Origin: Trichobilharzia regenti
Lineage: Eukaryota; Platyhelminthes; Trematoda; Strigeidida; Schistosomatidae
Length of the DNA: 64,000 bases
Direction: 5' to 3'
NCBI GenBank assembly: GCA_944472135.2
Contig: OX235270.1
Location: forward strand, 42,284,352-42,348,351
In this document: positions 20,092 to 31,658 of the stretch, in pieces
Layout: every line of letters begins with the position of its first letter
Position numbering within the stretch: the stretch's first letter is position 1
Translations under genes and position numbers: made by a program
The notes under the pieces: generated by a model
What the model was told of the DNA's origin: nothing
Seen by the model: the letters and a program-made list of their open reading frames with translations, nothing else
The model's database searches: none

Positions 20092-21196
20092 AAGTCTGAT
20101 AGATCTGGGAGTTCACATAAGGGGTAAATGTATCTGTGTCGTTGAGAATGATTTGAGTCACGCCATGAACGGTCCATAGCTATTGATTCTTAGTAGCTTG
20201 AGGAACCTAGCCAAGCGATATACATCTAGTTAAGTGACTCAAACGGCGAAGTTCAACAATAGCGTCCCAGGAGTGCGAACGCTCCAATGACCTCAAACGC
20301 ATGCTTGTCGTTGACTAACGGCACCTTTCATTATCATAGCTGGAATATCAACGCTATTCACCAACTAAGGAGCAAATTTGACCTAGATCACATTTCTTAA
20401 GTACTGTTTGCACAATGTGTTAATAGCTCGTTAGGGTTAAGGCGAGTATTGGGGTTAGGGTTAGGATCAGGGTCATTATTAGCATTAGAGTTAGGTTTAC
20501 GGTTAGGGTTAGCGTTAAGTTTAGGGTTAGGGTGAGGATTAAGGTCAGGATTACTTTTAGAGACAGATTTTATCATGATGCCATTTATTTTAATTTGTTT
20601 TATCCACATTTTCCAGGTAAGTAGTCGTTAGTCCTCTTACTGGAAACCACAGTAATTCAACCGAGGTCTTTTGGGGAAGACTGCACAACGGGATAAAAGA
20701 GATAAACGATTCACAAAAACAGCTCATCACTAGTCACCTCTGTGAATGCATGTACAGAAACTAGTCTATCTTCGCAACTGATACTCCTCGTTATAACTGG
20801 GACGTATTTTCAAATCATGTCAGAGAAAGACACCCTGTTTAATGTGTTTTCATGCATTTTCTTGTAAATATACGTCAGTTTTTCTGCGAAAATTCCTTAT
20901 TTTTATGATTGGTCGGCTGAAGGTCCCTTATGCGTTCGGATCACTTGGGACGCTATTGTTTAACTATCCCACTCAAACTAACAGTCAGAGACTTTATGGC
21001 TTGATTTGAACCCTACCTAACCATTTTTTTAACTTTATCTAATATGGAATTACTTAATACCACAGTCCCCAAGTTTTACACATATATTTATCTAACATGA
21101 GATAACACAAGGGCTGCAACGTGTTTATCACTCTCAGAGAAGCCGTACAGCTGGACACTGTATGAGTTTGTTATTATCATAGATGGATGAAATTCG

Positions 21197-21237
<41 letters not shown>

Positions 21238-21272
21238 TATATATGTCCGGTTCAGAATGCAATGCAACACAC
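20092..21272 (+). repeat. Tandem duplication, unit 1 (1,181 bp)
   Basis: Begins AAGTCTGATAGATCTGGGAG and ends GGTTCAGAATGCAATGCAAC plus ACAC. The next base starts unit 2 with the same AAGTCTGATAGATC. The two units match nearly base for base apart from an insertion in unit 2 and microsatellite length. Each includes a degenerate TTAGGG tract and an (AT)n run. No coding motif is present. Confidence 0.9.
20430..20545 (+). repeat. Degenerate TTAGGG (telomere-like) tract in unit 1
   Basis: The tract holds many GTTAGGG, GGTTAGG, GGTTAAG and GATTAAGG variants in one orientation. TTAGGG is the telomere repeat of flatworms. The variation shows an interstitial relic, not a functional telomere. The Asn/Pro-rich frame on the other strand is a translation artefact. 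Confidence 0.7.
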
Positions 21273-21442
21273 AAGTCTGATAGATCTGGGAGTTCACATA
21301 AGGGGTAATATGTTGTTGAGATAATCTTTAAACTATGTAGAACTTTATTTATTGTTAATGTAAACAAAAAACTGGATGCAATATTGTAGTAAAATGCTGA
21401 GAATTCCATTCTGTATCACAAGTACTGATTTGGAATAAAGCT

Positions 21443-21473
<31 letters not shown>

Positions 21474-22542
21474 ATGTATCTGTGTCGTTGAGAATGATTT
21501 GAGTCACGCCATGAACGGTCCATAGCTATTGATTCTTAGTGGCTTGAGGAACCTAGCCAAGCGATATACATCTAGTTAAGTGACTCAAACGGCGAAGTTC
21601 AACAATAGCGTCCCAGGAGTGCGAACGCTCCAATGACCTCAAACGCATGCTTGTCGTTGACTAACGGCACCTTTCATTATCATAGCTGGAATATCAACGC
21701 TATTCACCAACTAAGGAGCAAATTTGACCTAGATCACATTTCTTAAGTACTGTTTGCACAATGTGTTAATAGCTCGTTAGGGTTAAGGCGAGTATTGGGG
21801 TTAGGGTTAGGATCAGGGTCATTATTAGCATTAGAGTTAGGTTTACGGTTAGGGTTAGCGTTAAGTTTAGAGTTAGGGTGAGGATTAAGGTCAGGATTAC
21901 TTTTAGAGACAGATTTTATGATGATGCCATTTATTTTAATTTGTTTTATCCACATTTTCCAGGTAAGTAGTCGTTAGTCCTCTTACTGGAAACCACAGTA
22001 ATTCAACCGAGGTCTTTTGGGGAAGACTGCACAACGGGATAAGAGAGATAAACGATTCACAAAAACAGCTCATCACTAGTCACCTCTGTGAATGCATGTA
22101 CAGAAACTAGTCTATCTTCGCAACTGATACTCCTCGTTATAACTGGGACGTATTTTCAAATCATGTCAGAGAAAGACACCCTGTTTAATGTGTTTTCATG
22201 CATTTTCTTGTAAATATACGTCAGTTTTTGTGCGAAAATTCCTTATTTTTATGATTGGTCGGCTGAAGGTCCCTTATGCGTTCGGATCACTTGGGACGCT
22301 ATTGTTTAACTATCCCACTCAAACTAACAGTCAGAGACTTTATGGCTTGATTTGAACCCTACCTAACCATTTTTTTAACTTTATCTAATATGGAATTACT
22401 TAATACCACAGTCCCCAAGTTTTACACATATATTTATCTAACATGAGATAACACAAGGGCTGCAACGTGTTTATCACTCTCAGAGAAGCCGTATAGCTGG
22501 ACACTGTATGAGTTTGTTATTATCATAGATGGATGAAATTCG

Positions 22543-22574
<32 letters not shown>

Positions 22575-22610
22575 ATATATATGTCCGGTTCAGAGTGCAA
22601 TGCAACACAC
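21273..22610 (+). repeat. Tandem duplication, unit 2, with internal insertion
   Basis: It repeats unit 1 from 21273, carries an extra segment at about 21318-21470, then continues with unit 1 sequence from AATGTATCTGTGTCG to GGTTCAGAGTGCAATGC. Its telomere-like tract lies at about 21775-21890. It ends in a CA microsatellite (22604-22620). Confidence 0.9.
21318..21470 (+). mobile_element. Small (AAT)n-tailed insertion in unit 2
   Basis: Unit 1 reads AAGGGGTAAATGTATCTG straight through. Unit 2 reads AAGGGGTAA, then about 150 bp ending in an (ATA)n run, then ATGTATCTG. So unit 1 is the empty site. The AAT-type tail and absence of coding suit a 5'-truncated LINE end or a SINE. A short TAA or AAT overlap is the only visible target duplication. 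Confidence 0.6.
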
Positions 22611-22789
22611 ACACACACACCAAAAAAAATTATTTTCTTACCTGACGCTCACACGAACAAGACGTCTAGTTAAGTTTCTTAACATAAGCCTTACCACCAC
22701 ATCATGTAGCATCAGCTCCGGTTGCACCAAAAGAAAACGGTATACGTCCTGTCAACGTCGACTAAGATGTCGTATCATAATCCCCAACT

Positions 22790-23300
22790 AAGTAATGGAA
22801 AGCCCACATAGCTGCTCCATTGACCAGTTCCTTCAGGCTATTCCTTACAGAAGGGGCATTACCGATTGACTGGGGGAATGCAATAGTCACCCATACTTAC
22901 AAGAAAAGATTTAGACACTGTCCCTTAAAATACAGACCTACTATACTCTCAGAAGCATTTTAATTAAGACAGTGGAAGGGATAATCAGGAAAGTAATCAC
23001 GGCTAATTTAGAAACAACTTTTTATCCAACGCATAACAGAGCTTTTCGGTAAGAGTTATCTTTAACATCTGACACACTTAACACCAAGGAATTGATAAGT
23101 GAAGTCCGCGGATAACAAAAAACTCATGACCATCTTTATAGAATTTAGAACGTTCTTGAAAAAGTGCTTCGTACAAGATTGCTTATGAAACTGGAACTTT
23201 TCAGCAACCCCATATCTTGAGTCTAACTTACACTTCAGTGAGGTGGAATTTGAAGTCACAAATGTTTTCCAAAATGATAACTTGACTGGAAAAACCATGC
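22790..23300 (+). pseudogene. CR1-clade LINE reverse-transcriptase relic
   Basis: Across several frames the plus strand reads LTEWGNAIVTHTYKKRF-like, YRPTIL, IKTVEGIIRKVI and NRAFR, matching the order of CR1 RT blocks (W..A.V.PI.KKG, YRPI.L, K..E..I, QHGFR). Multiple frameshifts and stops show old decay. Confidence 0.5.
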
Positions 23301-23904
23301 AGAACATTGCACATATGTGCTACAACTCAATTCACCACTATTCACAAGAGAAGATAGGAAAAGGCAACAGAGGTATTGTGATACTAGGATGTGAAATAAA
23401 TTTCAAACATAACTGAAGTCTCAGTTGTCATCACAGGAAGACAACACTATGCACCAAGTCATCTACCACACCTACAAACAACTAGCAATATGAGCAAGGC
23501 ACAGACCTAAGAGACACCATGCCAGTCAGTAACTCTTAATATCTAGCCATCAATCAACCACGTCCCGTATTCAATAAGCAGGTTTTGCACCATGTATGTC
23601 TAATCTTTAGTGGGTTGAAAACCATGGACACACAGGTGAAGTTACACTGATCCCAGATAAAAATTTGGAGGAAATGCAATGTTTTGCCTCCGAAAATCCC
23701 AAACCCTGTCTCATATGAAGCAGACACTTAAGGCCCGTTAAAAAATAAATTACAAGCATAGTATGTATGGTTACCGGGAAAACTCGCGCTGCTCCAGATA
23801 ATAAAATCCCCACCTTTTCAGTAACTTTACGAAAATATCTAAATACACACACGTAACATTAGCCAGATTTCAGATTTATTGGTTGACGATAGAACGCTTG
23901 AAAC
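23301..23904. other. Mostly unrecognised; possible RTE 3' end trace
   Basis: At 23305-23400, GCACATATGTGC and an AAGAGAAGA...ACAGAGGT order resemble the RTE 3' untranslated sequence seen at 16140-16230, but diverged. The rest shows nothing. Confidence 0.35.
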
Positions 23905-24310
23905 CTATGTTAATCCTTTTCCAGTAAATTTCTGTGGTTGTCCAAACCCCTCTTGAACGAATCAGTTGAGGTTGCAGACACTACTTCTTCTGGGAGTCGG
24001 TCCCAAGAGTTTATTACTAGGTGTGAGAACCAGTACTCAACAGCAATATGATTTCCTCTTGGCTTTTGAACTCTCCTGCTATGTCCTCTAAGGTTTTCCG
24101 ACCTGATGGGAAGGAAAAGAGAGAATAGGTCAGGTCCGTAGTCATTATTTGAAACTTTAAACATTGTGATTAAATCCACTCTCCGCCTACGGTATGACAG
24201 AGAGAAGAGATTTAAACTGTCTAGTCTTTCCTCGTATGATAAGTTAGTCATGCCGTGAACCATACGTGTTGCTTTCCTTTGAACACTTTCTAGAATGTGA
24301 GTCCCCGCTC
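23905..24310 (-). pseudogene. CR1-clade LINE RT C-terminus, open 117-codon piece
   Basis: The frame 23910-24263 reads YEERLDSLNLFSLSYRRRR, DLITMFKV, a central block and SWDRLPEEVVSATSTDSFK then LDNHR. This is the standard C-terminal region of CR1/Jockey RTs. It is 5'-truncated to the last part of ORF2, the common fate of CR1 copies, and is better preserved than the relic at 22790. Confidence 0.8.
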
Positions 24311-25429
24311 AGACAAGGACTGGAGGTCTAAATAGAGTTCTCCAGTCTTGACCTCACCAGAAGTGTATGTAAGGGGGTGAACATATCTCTGGTGATTCTA
24401 GCCGCATCATATAGCTTGTATTTTCAGTAAGAAAAGCATTACACATTTATAATGCATTATGAAACTGATTAGCTCAAATAATTGCTACAAGATTTTACTA
24501 TTCTTAATACATTAATCAAAATACTTACATAGGAGTCCTGGTAGCCAGGTGCATCTATAACACACACAGACCTCAGTCACAACTGACCAAGGAAGAAGAC
24601 AATGACGGCGAGGAAGAGACTTGAATTAACCGGGTTACAAGCTAATTATCATCGTTTATAACAAGTCTAGATAGCCGGTCTTCCTCTTGTTCCAGTGATG
24701 CCACGTCAACGTTTCTATCTGAAAAAGAAGAAAGAGAAACTTGTTTAGTGGCATTATAGTGGTTTCTATTGCATTACACATCGACCGTACGCCGTTTTAG
24801 CGCAACTAGCATGCACCTTTGAACACTGGCTGAGTTGCCCGCGATTGGCCAGGTTGACATTATATTCGAACTTACAACAGCGGCACTTCTGAGTTCCAGT
24901 TACCCTATACTTTCGGCTTATTTCGTATATATACTGAAATAGTTGAATTCCAATACTTAATAGCCAAGTTATTTATTTCTTATATATTCCAATATCGTTT
25001 TTACTAGCTAGTGTAAACCAATTTGATTTCTTTGTGCTCACTTCTTGATTGTGAGGTAAAGGTTCCTGGACTTCGGTAAAGTTCTGCATAGTTTGTCCCA
25101 CCACTCGACTGTCGTAGCTTTGGTTGACTCCCAAAAGGAGTGGCGCTGGGATTAATTATATGTTGTTTGTAGTACGCGGTGTGTTGAGGTCGCGCTGCCA
25201 TTGCGAATTTAGTTGGTCTTTTCACCAGTTAGTCCTCCGGTGTCGTCGATAAAAGAAAAGAGATAATAGTAGCAATAATATTAGACATAATTAGTATGGG
25301 CTATTCAGACCGAATGATTGAAAAATAAAACGTAGGAACAGGCAGCTAATTAAATTTGAAGTCGATATATATATATAACCTCGCCATATTACTAGCTTAC
25401 TAGGCTACTACCTTCCTAGTTTTCTAGCC
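24311..25429. other. Unrecognised region
   Basis: No element is recognised. A 73-codon minus-strand frame (25004-25225) is rich in Ser, Gln and Tyr and could be a small exon or gag-like scrap, but I see no domain. A TATATATATA run lies near 25366. Confidence 0.4.
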
Positions 25430-25530
25430 GCTCCCAAGCACGGGTAAAGAGGGAGGGTTATGGGGTGGTGCTAGCAACTCCACCCCCGTAAAACAAACAA
25501 ATCGCTACAGAAACTTCAACGAATAAATAC
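25430..25530 (+). repeat. SINE family III-like body fragment
   Basis: It resembles the body of the SINE at 3987-4260: CGGGTAAAGAGGGAGGG..., a GCTAGCAACTCCACCCC step and AAACTTCAACG. No tRNA-like head is present. As it precedes an RTE here, as at 4060-4260, it could alternatively be RTE 5' sequence. Confidence 0.4.
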
Positions 25531-25627
25531 AATAAAAATCCTAAAAACATAAACAATAACTTTATTTTTCGCTGGAATCGGGGAAGTGAAATGATCCAAA
25601 TCTCTATCCGGGAAGAGATTAACACAA

Positions 25628-26539
25628 GTGAAAGCTGTAAAAGACAGCCGAGAGAACCCAATTAACGAGGAAGAAAAACAGATTAAACAATGGGCGGATC
25701 ACTTCAAAGGACTCTTGAACCGACCACCACCTGCAACCCGTCCAGAAATACCAAGAACAGCGCGCACACAACTGCAAGTTGACACCAATCCTCCAACGAA
25801 AGCTGAAGCGTTGAAAGCAATCAAGCTTCTGAAAGCTGGAAAAGCAGCTGAACCGGATGGAATACCCCCTGAAGCACTGAAAGCGGGCCCAGAGACTACA
25901 GCAGACATGCTGACTCCATTATTGCCAAAGGTCTGGAAGGAGGGAAAGCTGCCTACTGACTGGAGGAAAGGTTACCTCGTGAAACTACCAAAGAAGGGCG
26001 ACTTACGCCTCACTCTGAAAGAACTGGCGAGGAATCATGCTCCTGTCGACGCAAAGTAAAATCCTGAGTCGCATCATCCCGGAGAGAATAAAGGACGCAC
26101 TGGATGCAGAAGTCCGACCAGAACAAGCTGGATTCAGGAAAGTCAGGCAAATCATGTACTGACCAAATTGCAACTCTACGCATCATCACCACAGAACAAA
26201 GCATGGAATGGCAGTCAAACCTCTACCTCAACTTTATAGACTTTGAAAATACCTTCGACAGCGTTGATCGCGAAGTAATTTGGAATTTACTCGAGTACTA
26301 CGGCGTACCCCAAATATTCATCAACCTTATTCAACAGCTGTACGACAACGGCACATGTCAAGTCATCCACAAGGGGAAACTCAGCGAGGCGTTTCGAGTA
26401 AACGTAGGAGTCAGGAAAGGGTGCTTATTATCACCCACGATGATATTCCTAATTGTGGTCGACTGGATTACGCATCACACAAAGGGAAACGAGAAGACAT
26501 GGATATCCTGGACAGACGTGAATAACCTAGAAGACCTGG
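25628..26539 (+). pseudogene. RTE-clade LINE, 5' half of a split element
   Basis: It covers the linker (EEEKQIKQWADHFKGLLNR), the finger blocks (KAIKLLKAGKAAEPDGIPPE, WRKGYLVKLPKKGDL), QAGFRK, motif A as DFENTFDSVDREVIWNLLEY, and the LLSPTMIFLIVVDW block. There is a frameshift near 26040-26110. The sequence stops at CCTGG (26535-26539) where the BEL element begins, and resumes at 30521. Removing the guest element makes the RTE sequence continuous. Confidence 0.85.
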
Positions 26540-27599
26540 TGTCAGCCACGTCTCGTAAACCGTTAATGCCCAGCTCTCGCTACGCTCGGGCTCACGCTGT
26601 TCCTTGAAGTTTCTCAGAAACGCTTAGTAATAACGGACGCAAAAACCAAAACTCATTTTGACGACTCGATAATTCTTTATTGTAACACCAACATATAAAA
26701 AATAATTCTACCAAGGTCTGTGAACAAATATTACAATAATAAATCACAATGTTACTTCTGATGGTTGTCTCCTGACTTCTTTCTGAACAGCGACCGATGA
26801 GACGATGACTGTCGTATTGATGCCTCCGCGAAAATTGGTGAAGTTGGTTTTGAGCAAACAACCATGAATTGATCGTTCAATCTTCAACTACATTGACACT
26901 CCCCGGCCAAAAAGGATCTATTCCCTTTATCCATCACGATCAATACACGTTGACTTGGATGCCATTGCGAGAACCTGGGTCACACAGACAGAGCTGAAAT
27001 GGAAAACAAACAGAAAAGCCAACACACCACAAGCATACTCACAGCACAGTCTCACACATGAATGACGACCTGCGCCTTCCAGTTAAAGGAATCCTCTTGC
27101 AACACAATCGCCACTTGCTAGAATGACTCTTGCAGAATGCAACGTGACCATAGCAGCACCTCATGATACTCTACGCACATCCTCTTATCTACTCATTACC
27201 AATTACCACTGCAATCGCTTGTCACTCATTCTGCCTCAGTTCTAGTAACGGTGATGTATGCGAGCCTCAGTCGTTTACACTCTTTCTCCCCGGCGTGTCG
27301 GACCGCAGCTAACAATTATCTCCGTGTGCATTTCATTCTCAGCACTAGCCTAGCCTCCCCGGCGTATACGACCCATCTGCTGTCCTTAACATCAATCAAT
27401 TCATTCATGGATGTAGAAGAGTGGACACAACTTCAGAAGAAATCACGACGAAAATTTTAACAAAATTACGCAATAACAACAAGACACGAAAACAACAAGT
27501 AAACACAATGAATCCAAAATACACCAATTGCTATGACACACCACACGTATATACAAATAGTACAAACAACCTCGCCGATCATCTCTTGGTGGAATTCCT

Positions 27600-28040
27600 T
27601 TGAAGAATCGCAGGACTTACACCAGTACGCCTACAACCCTTCACAGGTTGACGATTGTAATTTGTGGAATGTCCGGACACACACAAGATTAACCAACAAT
27701 TACATCGATTGGAACTCACACAACTATTTAACACAAACATATGTACAATCACTACATCAAATGTTGTGGATTCTGGCACGACAAACTACCCTTGAAGAAC
27801 TGTAGGACTTACAGCAGTACGCCTACATTCCTTCTCAGGTTGATGATACAAGTGGAAGTCGTCCGGACACAAACAGAATTACCAACAGCTAGATGACAGA
27901 TGATATCAATTCAGTATATACAATATGAACATATGTACAAAATCACACACCAAGCACATTGGACTGCTCATTGATGCGCTACCCTTTGAAGAATTGTAGG
28001 ACTTACAGCAGTACGCCTACAACCCTTCTCAGGTTGACGC
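27600..28040 (-). repeat. Direct repeats in the BEL copy 1 3' non-coding region
   Basis: A motif with GGACTTACA.CAGTACGCCTAC and TCAGGTTGA recurs at about 27604-27654, 27794-27845 and 27987-28039, roughly 190 bp apart. The spacers share GTCCGGACACA and AACATATGTACAA. The same layout occurs in copies 2 (about 39110-39550) and 3 (about 52826-53262), so it is a family feature. Confidence 0.75.
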
Positions 28041-28041
28041 T

Positions 28042-28282
28042 CTAGGTTGGAAAATCGTCGCAGAGTTCATTTGCTGATTTCCTTCTATCAGCTATATCCT
28101 CAAATCTGAACGGCAACACGCTCATGTCATTGTATCGTAGAGCATAGATGACCAACAAACACACGAAGTATCTGGTCAACCAAGCGTAGAAACAGAGTAA
28201 TTTACACCAAAGATAATAGCATTCAAATAGTAACTTGAAACTAGAAATGCCTTTATTCATGCAAGTCAATTTAACAATTACT
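28042..28282 (-). pseudogene. Membrane-segment tail downstream of gag (copy 1)
   Basis: In the same frame as gag, after stops near 28420 and 28305, the minus strand encodes about 75 residues. They hold a long hydrophobic, Leu/Tyr/Cys-rich run (about 30 residues) followed by YNDMSVLPFRFEDIADRR and a DDFPT end. The segment is preserved in all three BEL copies and stops just before the 190-bp repeats. It could be the 3' end of a lost envelope-like or pol reading frame. No function is assigned. Confidence 0.5.
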
Positions 28283-28419
28283 CTCTCGTTTACACTTGGC
28301 TTATCCTCTCTAAACTAAACAATATCTTTCGTCTTTTCAAATGCACCAATACTATCATAGTCATTGCAGAAGTTACTTGAGTTGATGGGCGACTGTTTCA
28401 TTGTGGATGACAACACCAA

Positions 28420-29967
28420 CTATGACCGATTGATACCAGTTGATGAAGTTAGCGGTGGATCAAAAGCTGTTGTTGCTCGACTTTCAGAAAGTTGTCTACC
28501 TGCAGGACCACCACCACTGCTGTCTTTTACTATCAGCTCAGGTTTAACACTAGCATCTGATGATAGGTGGGCTACATGCTGATCACTCACACTGACGGTC
28601 TGACAAGTATGCATGCCTTCTGCAACTGCATCTGCATTTATTTCTACTTCACGTTCAAGTTCTACAGAACTTTTGTTCAACTCAGCAGTGGTAGGCATTT
28701 CCCTCATCTCATCATGATCAACCAGAGACAAATCTACACTATCATGATCATTATCACAAATATTCAATTCACCGTCAACTTCATCATTTTCAAACTCTTT
28801 AATAACAGAAGTAGACAATTTTGGTTCCTCCTCGCAAATCATAAAAGGTTTTATACCTTCACTCTGACTAGTAATACCTTGTAAACTTGTGGAGTTAGAA
28901 CTGCACTCTGAAGCAGCAACTCTATTCTGTGACACTCTATTCAACAATGGCTTACCAGTTGCAACTACAGACTTCTTCACCGCACCGTTATCGTCACATA
29001 ATTTGGAGTCAGGCCTGGAGTTTACATTTAGCTTATCACTGAACTTGCTCACTGGTTCACAGTTCACCTCTGTATGCACCTCTTGCAAACGTGTAAAACA
29101 CAACCGTGTTTGTCTTACATCTTGCAACTTATCTGTTGACGATATACTACGAAACCTGTTACACTCACTAGGTCTATATGCATTACTAGACATCATGGAG
29201 CCTTCTTGATATCCACCTCTCTGAGGCCTACTCGTCATCAATGATTGCGTTTTGCTCTCAGACTGCTCTATTCTAGGGGTGAGATGTAATAGACTGGCAA
29301 ACTTGCTCATAGATTGATTGACACTATCTTTTACCAGTTTCAGGATATCATCAAACCTTGGCTCGATACCCTCATCCTCCATACGGGAGCTTATCTTCAC
29401 CCACTTCCTTTGCAGTCGAGTAGGTAGACGTCTTGCTATTACTGCTAGTATAAAACTCGAGTTGAGGTCACTCATGCAATTCATCGAAATCAAGGTATTC
29501 TTATAAGTCATAAGATTATCTAAAAACTCAGTAAGTGCCTTGGAGTCATCTTGAAGTTGACTGCCGTTACCTTTGACAGCTTCGTATACGTTCCTTACAA
29601 TCATTGAAGGTCTTCCAAACCTTTGACGTAGTATGCTCATAGCCTCAGCGTATCCCTCATTAGGGGGCATGAGCTTACAGCACTGTATAGCTCTTGCAGC
29701 ATCTCCAGTGCAATACCTCAACAAATACATCAATTTCAATTCATCACTTAATAAAAAACTACTCAACATGATCTCAAACTCTTTAACAAACTGTAAATAA
29801 TCAGCCGGGTTTCCGTCGAAACATCGTGGTTCAAATTTAGGGAGCTTGATGTTCCTATTATCCCTGAACGGCGAAACAGTAACATCAACCATGTCATGCT
29901 TAACATCAGACACATCGTTACAAGTAACAGACAAGTCACCATGACTTACTTTCCTGTTTGCATCCAA
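28420..29967 (-). CDS. BEL/Pao gag-like protein, copy 1 (start codon lost)
   Basis: The 515-residue frame has a DUF1759-type gag domain over about residues 40-190: KLPKFEPRCFDGNPADY, then ELKLMYLLRYCTGDAARAI and an LRQRFGRPSMI segment. This domain is typical of BEL/Pao gag. After about residue 240 there is a long acidic Ser/Asp/Glu-rich tail with no CCHC zinc knuckle. In copies 2 and 3 the protein starts at an MPGSKKGQ upstream of this methionine; here that ATG is ATA, so this copy would start late or not at all. The stop at 28420 is premature compared with copy 3. A capsid-like role is inferred. Confidence 0.8.
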   Translation of the reverse strand: MDANRKVSHGDLSVTCNDVSDVKHDMVDVTVSPFRDNRNIKLPKFEPRCFDGNPADYLQFVKEFEIMLSSFLLSDELKLMYLLRYCTGDAARAIQCCKLMPPNEGYAEAMSILRQRFGRPSMIVRNVYEAVKGNGSQLQDDSKALTEFLDNLMTYKNTLISMNCMSDLNSSFILAVIARRLPTRLQRKWVKISSRMEDEGIEPRFDDILKLVKDSVNQSMSKFASLLHLTPRIEQSESKTQSLMTSRPQRGGYQEGSMMSSNAYRPSECNRFRSISSTDKLQDVRQTRLCFTRLQEVHTEVNCEPVSKFSDKLNVNSRPDSKLCDDNGAVKKSVVATGKPLLNRVSQNRVAASECSSNSTSLQGITSQSEGIKPFMICEEEPKLSTSVIKEFENDEVDGELNICDNDHDSVDLSLVDHDEMREMPTTAELNKSSVELEREVEINADAVAEGMHTCQTVSVSDQHVAHLSSDASVKPELIVKDSSGGGPAGRQLSESRATTAFDPPLTSSTGINRS

Positions 29968-30525
29968 GACACTCTGTCCCTTCTTTGACCCAGGTATTGT
30001 TGAACTTGACCCAATTCCAAAAGAGTTCCAGATATTGCTTGTTCAAAGAGGACTTGACCGGCCCCAGGAAAGATGAACGGTGACTATCCAAACTGTCACC
30101 AACTGTCTGAATCCGCCAGAATCTGTTTCTTCCGTCAGAAACTGATTTCAGCATCAGAAACTGTCAGCTATGTCTCGTAAACCCTTAATGCCCAGCTCTC
30201 GCTACGCTCGGGCCCACGCTGTTCCTTGAAGTTTCTCAGAAACGCTTAGTAATAACGGACGCAAAATCCAAAACTCATTTTGACGACTCGATAATTCTTT
30301 ATTGTAACACCAACATATAAAAAATAATTCTACCAAGGTCTGTGAACAAATATTACAATAATAAATCACAATGTTACTTCTGATGGTTGTCTCCTGACTT
30401 CTTTCTGAACAGCGACCGATGAGACGATGATTGTCGTATTGATGCCTCCGCGAAAATTGGTGAAGTTGGTTTTGAGCAAACAACCATGAATTGATCGTTC
30501 AATCTTCAAATACATTGACACCTGG

Positions 30526-31380
30526 ATTTCGCTCGTGGATGATTTATGTTTGATGTCACACAAAATCGAAGACTTACAAGCGAAAACCGACAAACTGGTC
30601 GAAGAAGCAACCGGCGAAGACAGGACTCCAAGTGAACATAGACAAGACGGAGGTTAAGAAAATAACCAACCAACAACAACAGCAGCGACATCCAGCGCCA
30701 ATCACCATCAACGGGAGGGATTTGAAAGAGTTCACTTCATTGACCTACTTATCTAGGGGGCATTGTCTCAACTACAGGAGAAATGGACGAGGATGTCAAA
30801 TCGAGAATCGAATCGGGAAGGCGAGAAACACATTCATCAACCTGAAATCAATCTGGACATCTTCATCACTCAGCATCAACAACAAAATTCGGTCGGATTT
30901 TCAATACAAACGTCAAGTCAGTCAGCTCTTCTATACGGATCAGAAACTTGGCGAGCGGGTGACAAGGAATATTCCAACAGCCTGTTGCAGACCTTCATCA
31001 ACCAACAACTGTCTTCGCTGGTTCCATACTGAAGATCAGATGGCCGGACCGGAAAGAATCACCAACAAGAAACTATGGGAAAAAACAAAACAAGAACCAA
31101 TCGCCAACCAAGAAATATGCAGGAGAAAGTGGAGATGGATCGGACACTCTCTGAGGAGACCGCTGGGTGACATCGCGCGTCAGGCCATTGCTCGAGTGGA
31201 ACCCGAGAGGGAAGCGGCGTGTGGGACGTCAGTGCAAGGGTGACATGGAGGAGATCGTGTGAAGAGGAGTTGAAACAGTATGGATTAACATGGATGCAGG
31301 TGAAAAGTACAGCAGAAGACAGAAGCAAGTGGAGACGTTCAGTTGAAGCCCTATGTTCCACTAGGAACTCAATGGAGCAA
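30526..31380 (+). pseudogene. RTE-clade LINE, 3' half of the split element
   Basis: It continues the RTE of 25628-26539. The broken FADD region (DLDFARG-type, here TTCGCTCGTGGATGATT) is followed by the 203-codon frame 30632-31243 with LTYL, IGKARNTFINLKSIW and RRKWRWIGHSLRRPLGDIA. It is more than 95% alike by eye to 4870-5630. The end is GGAGCAATAAATATATAT, a variant of the family tail. Confidence 0.85.
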
Positions 31381-31389
31381 TAAATATAT

Positions 31390-31658
31390 ATATATATATT
31401 TATGTGCCTAATATCGACAACAATATTAGGTGTAAGTTTATTGGTTCGAGCAGTCAGGTGAGTAAGACAGAAGGAATATGAAGAAGTAAAACAATGAGTT
31501 CAGATATCTACCGATTAATAGTGTATAGGATTTTAAGGGGACAAGCCGTTTCGACGCAGTCCCTGTATCGTCGCATGATTGTCCAGTCTTCACTTAAAGG
31601 TGTCCACAGACAGTGCAGTAGATGCATCTGGCGATAAGGAGTTCCAGGGAGGGAAAAC
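31390..31658 (-). pseudogene. CR1-Y LINE, 3' terminal part
   Basis: The minus strand reads FPPWNSLSPDASTALSVDTFK then RLDNHATIQGL, the CR1 RT C-terminal end. It is separated from the rest of the element (33496-34740) by the gypsy insertion. The remainder toward 31390 would be the 3' untranslated region. Confidence 0.75.

Larger units (their letters stand above)
26540..30520 (-). mobile_element. Gag-only BEL/Pao-type LTR element, copy 1
   Basis: A complete 3,981-bp insertion flanked by CCTGG (26535-26539 and 30521-30525), a 5-bp target duplication. LTRs of 359 bp lie at 26540-26898 (3' LTR) and 30162-30520 (5' LTR), differ at about seven positions, and have TGTCA...TGACA ends. On the minus strand a purine tract GGCCGGGGAG abuts the 3' LTR. 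The only sizeable gene is a gag-like frame. There is no protease, RT, RNase H or integrase, and the internal region (about 3.26 kb) is too short to hold them, so it must have been mobilised in trans. A TGGCGGATTC near 30109-30118 is a possible primer site but is unusually far from the LTR. Confidence 0.9.

Noticed and set aside
20397..20609. Asn/Pro-repeat protein on the minus strand (and at 21743-21955)
   Set aside because: It is the translation of a degenerate TTAGGG tract; the periodicity comes from the DNA repeat.
28567..29209. Plus-strand frames of about 105 codons (also 40072-40729 and 53790-54107)
   Set aside because: They are antisense shadows of the BEL gag-like frame.
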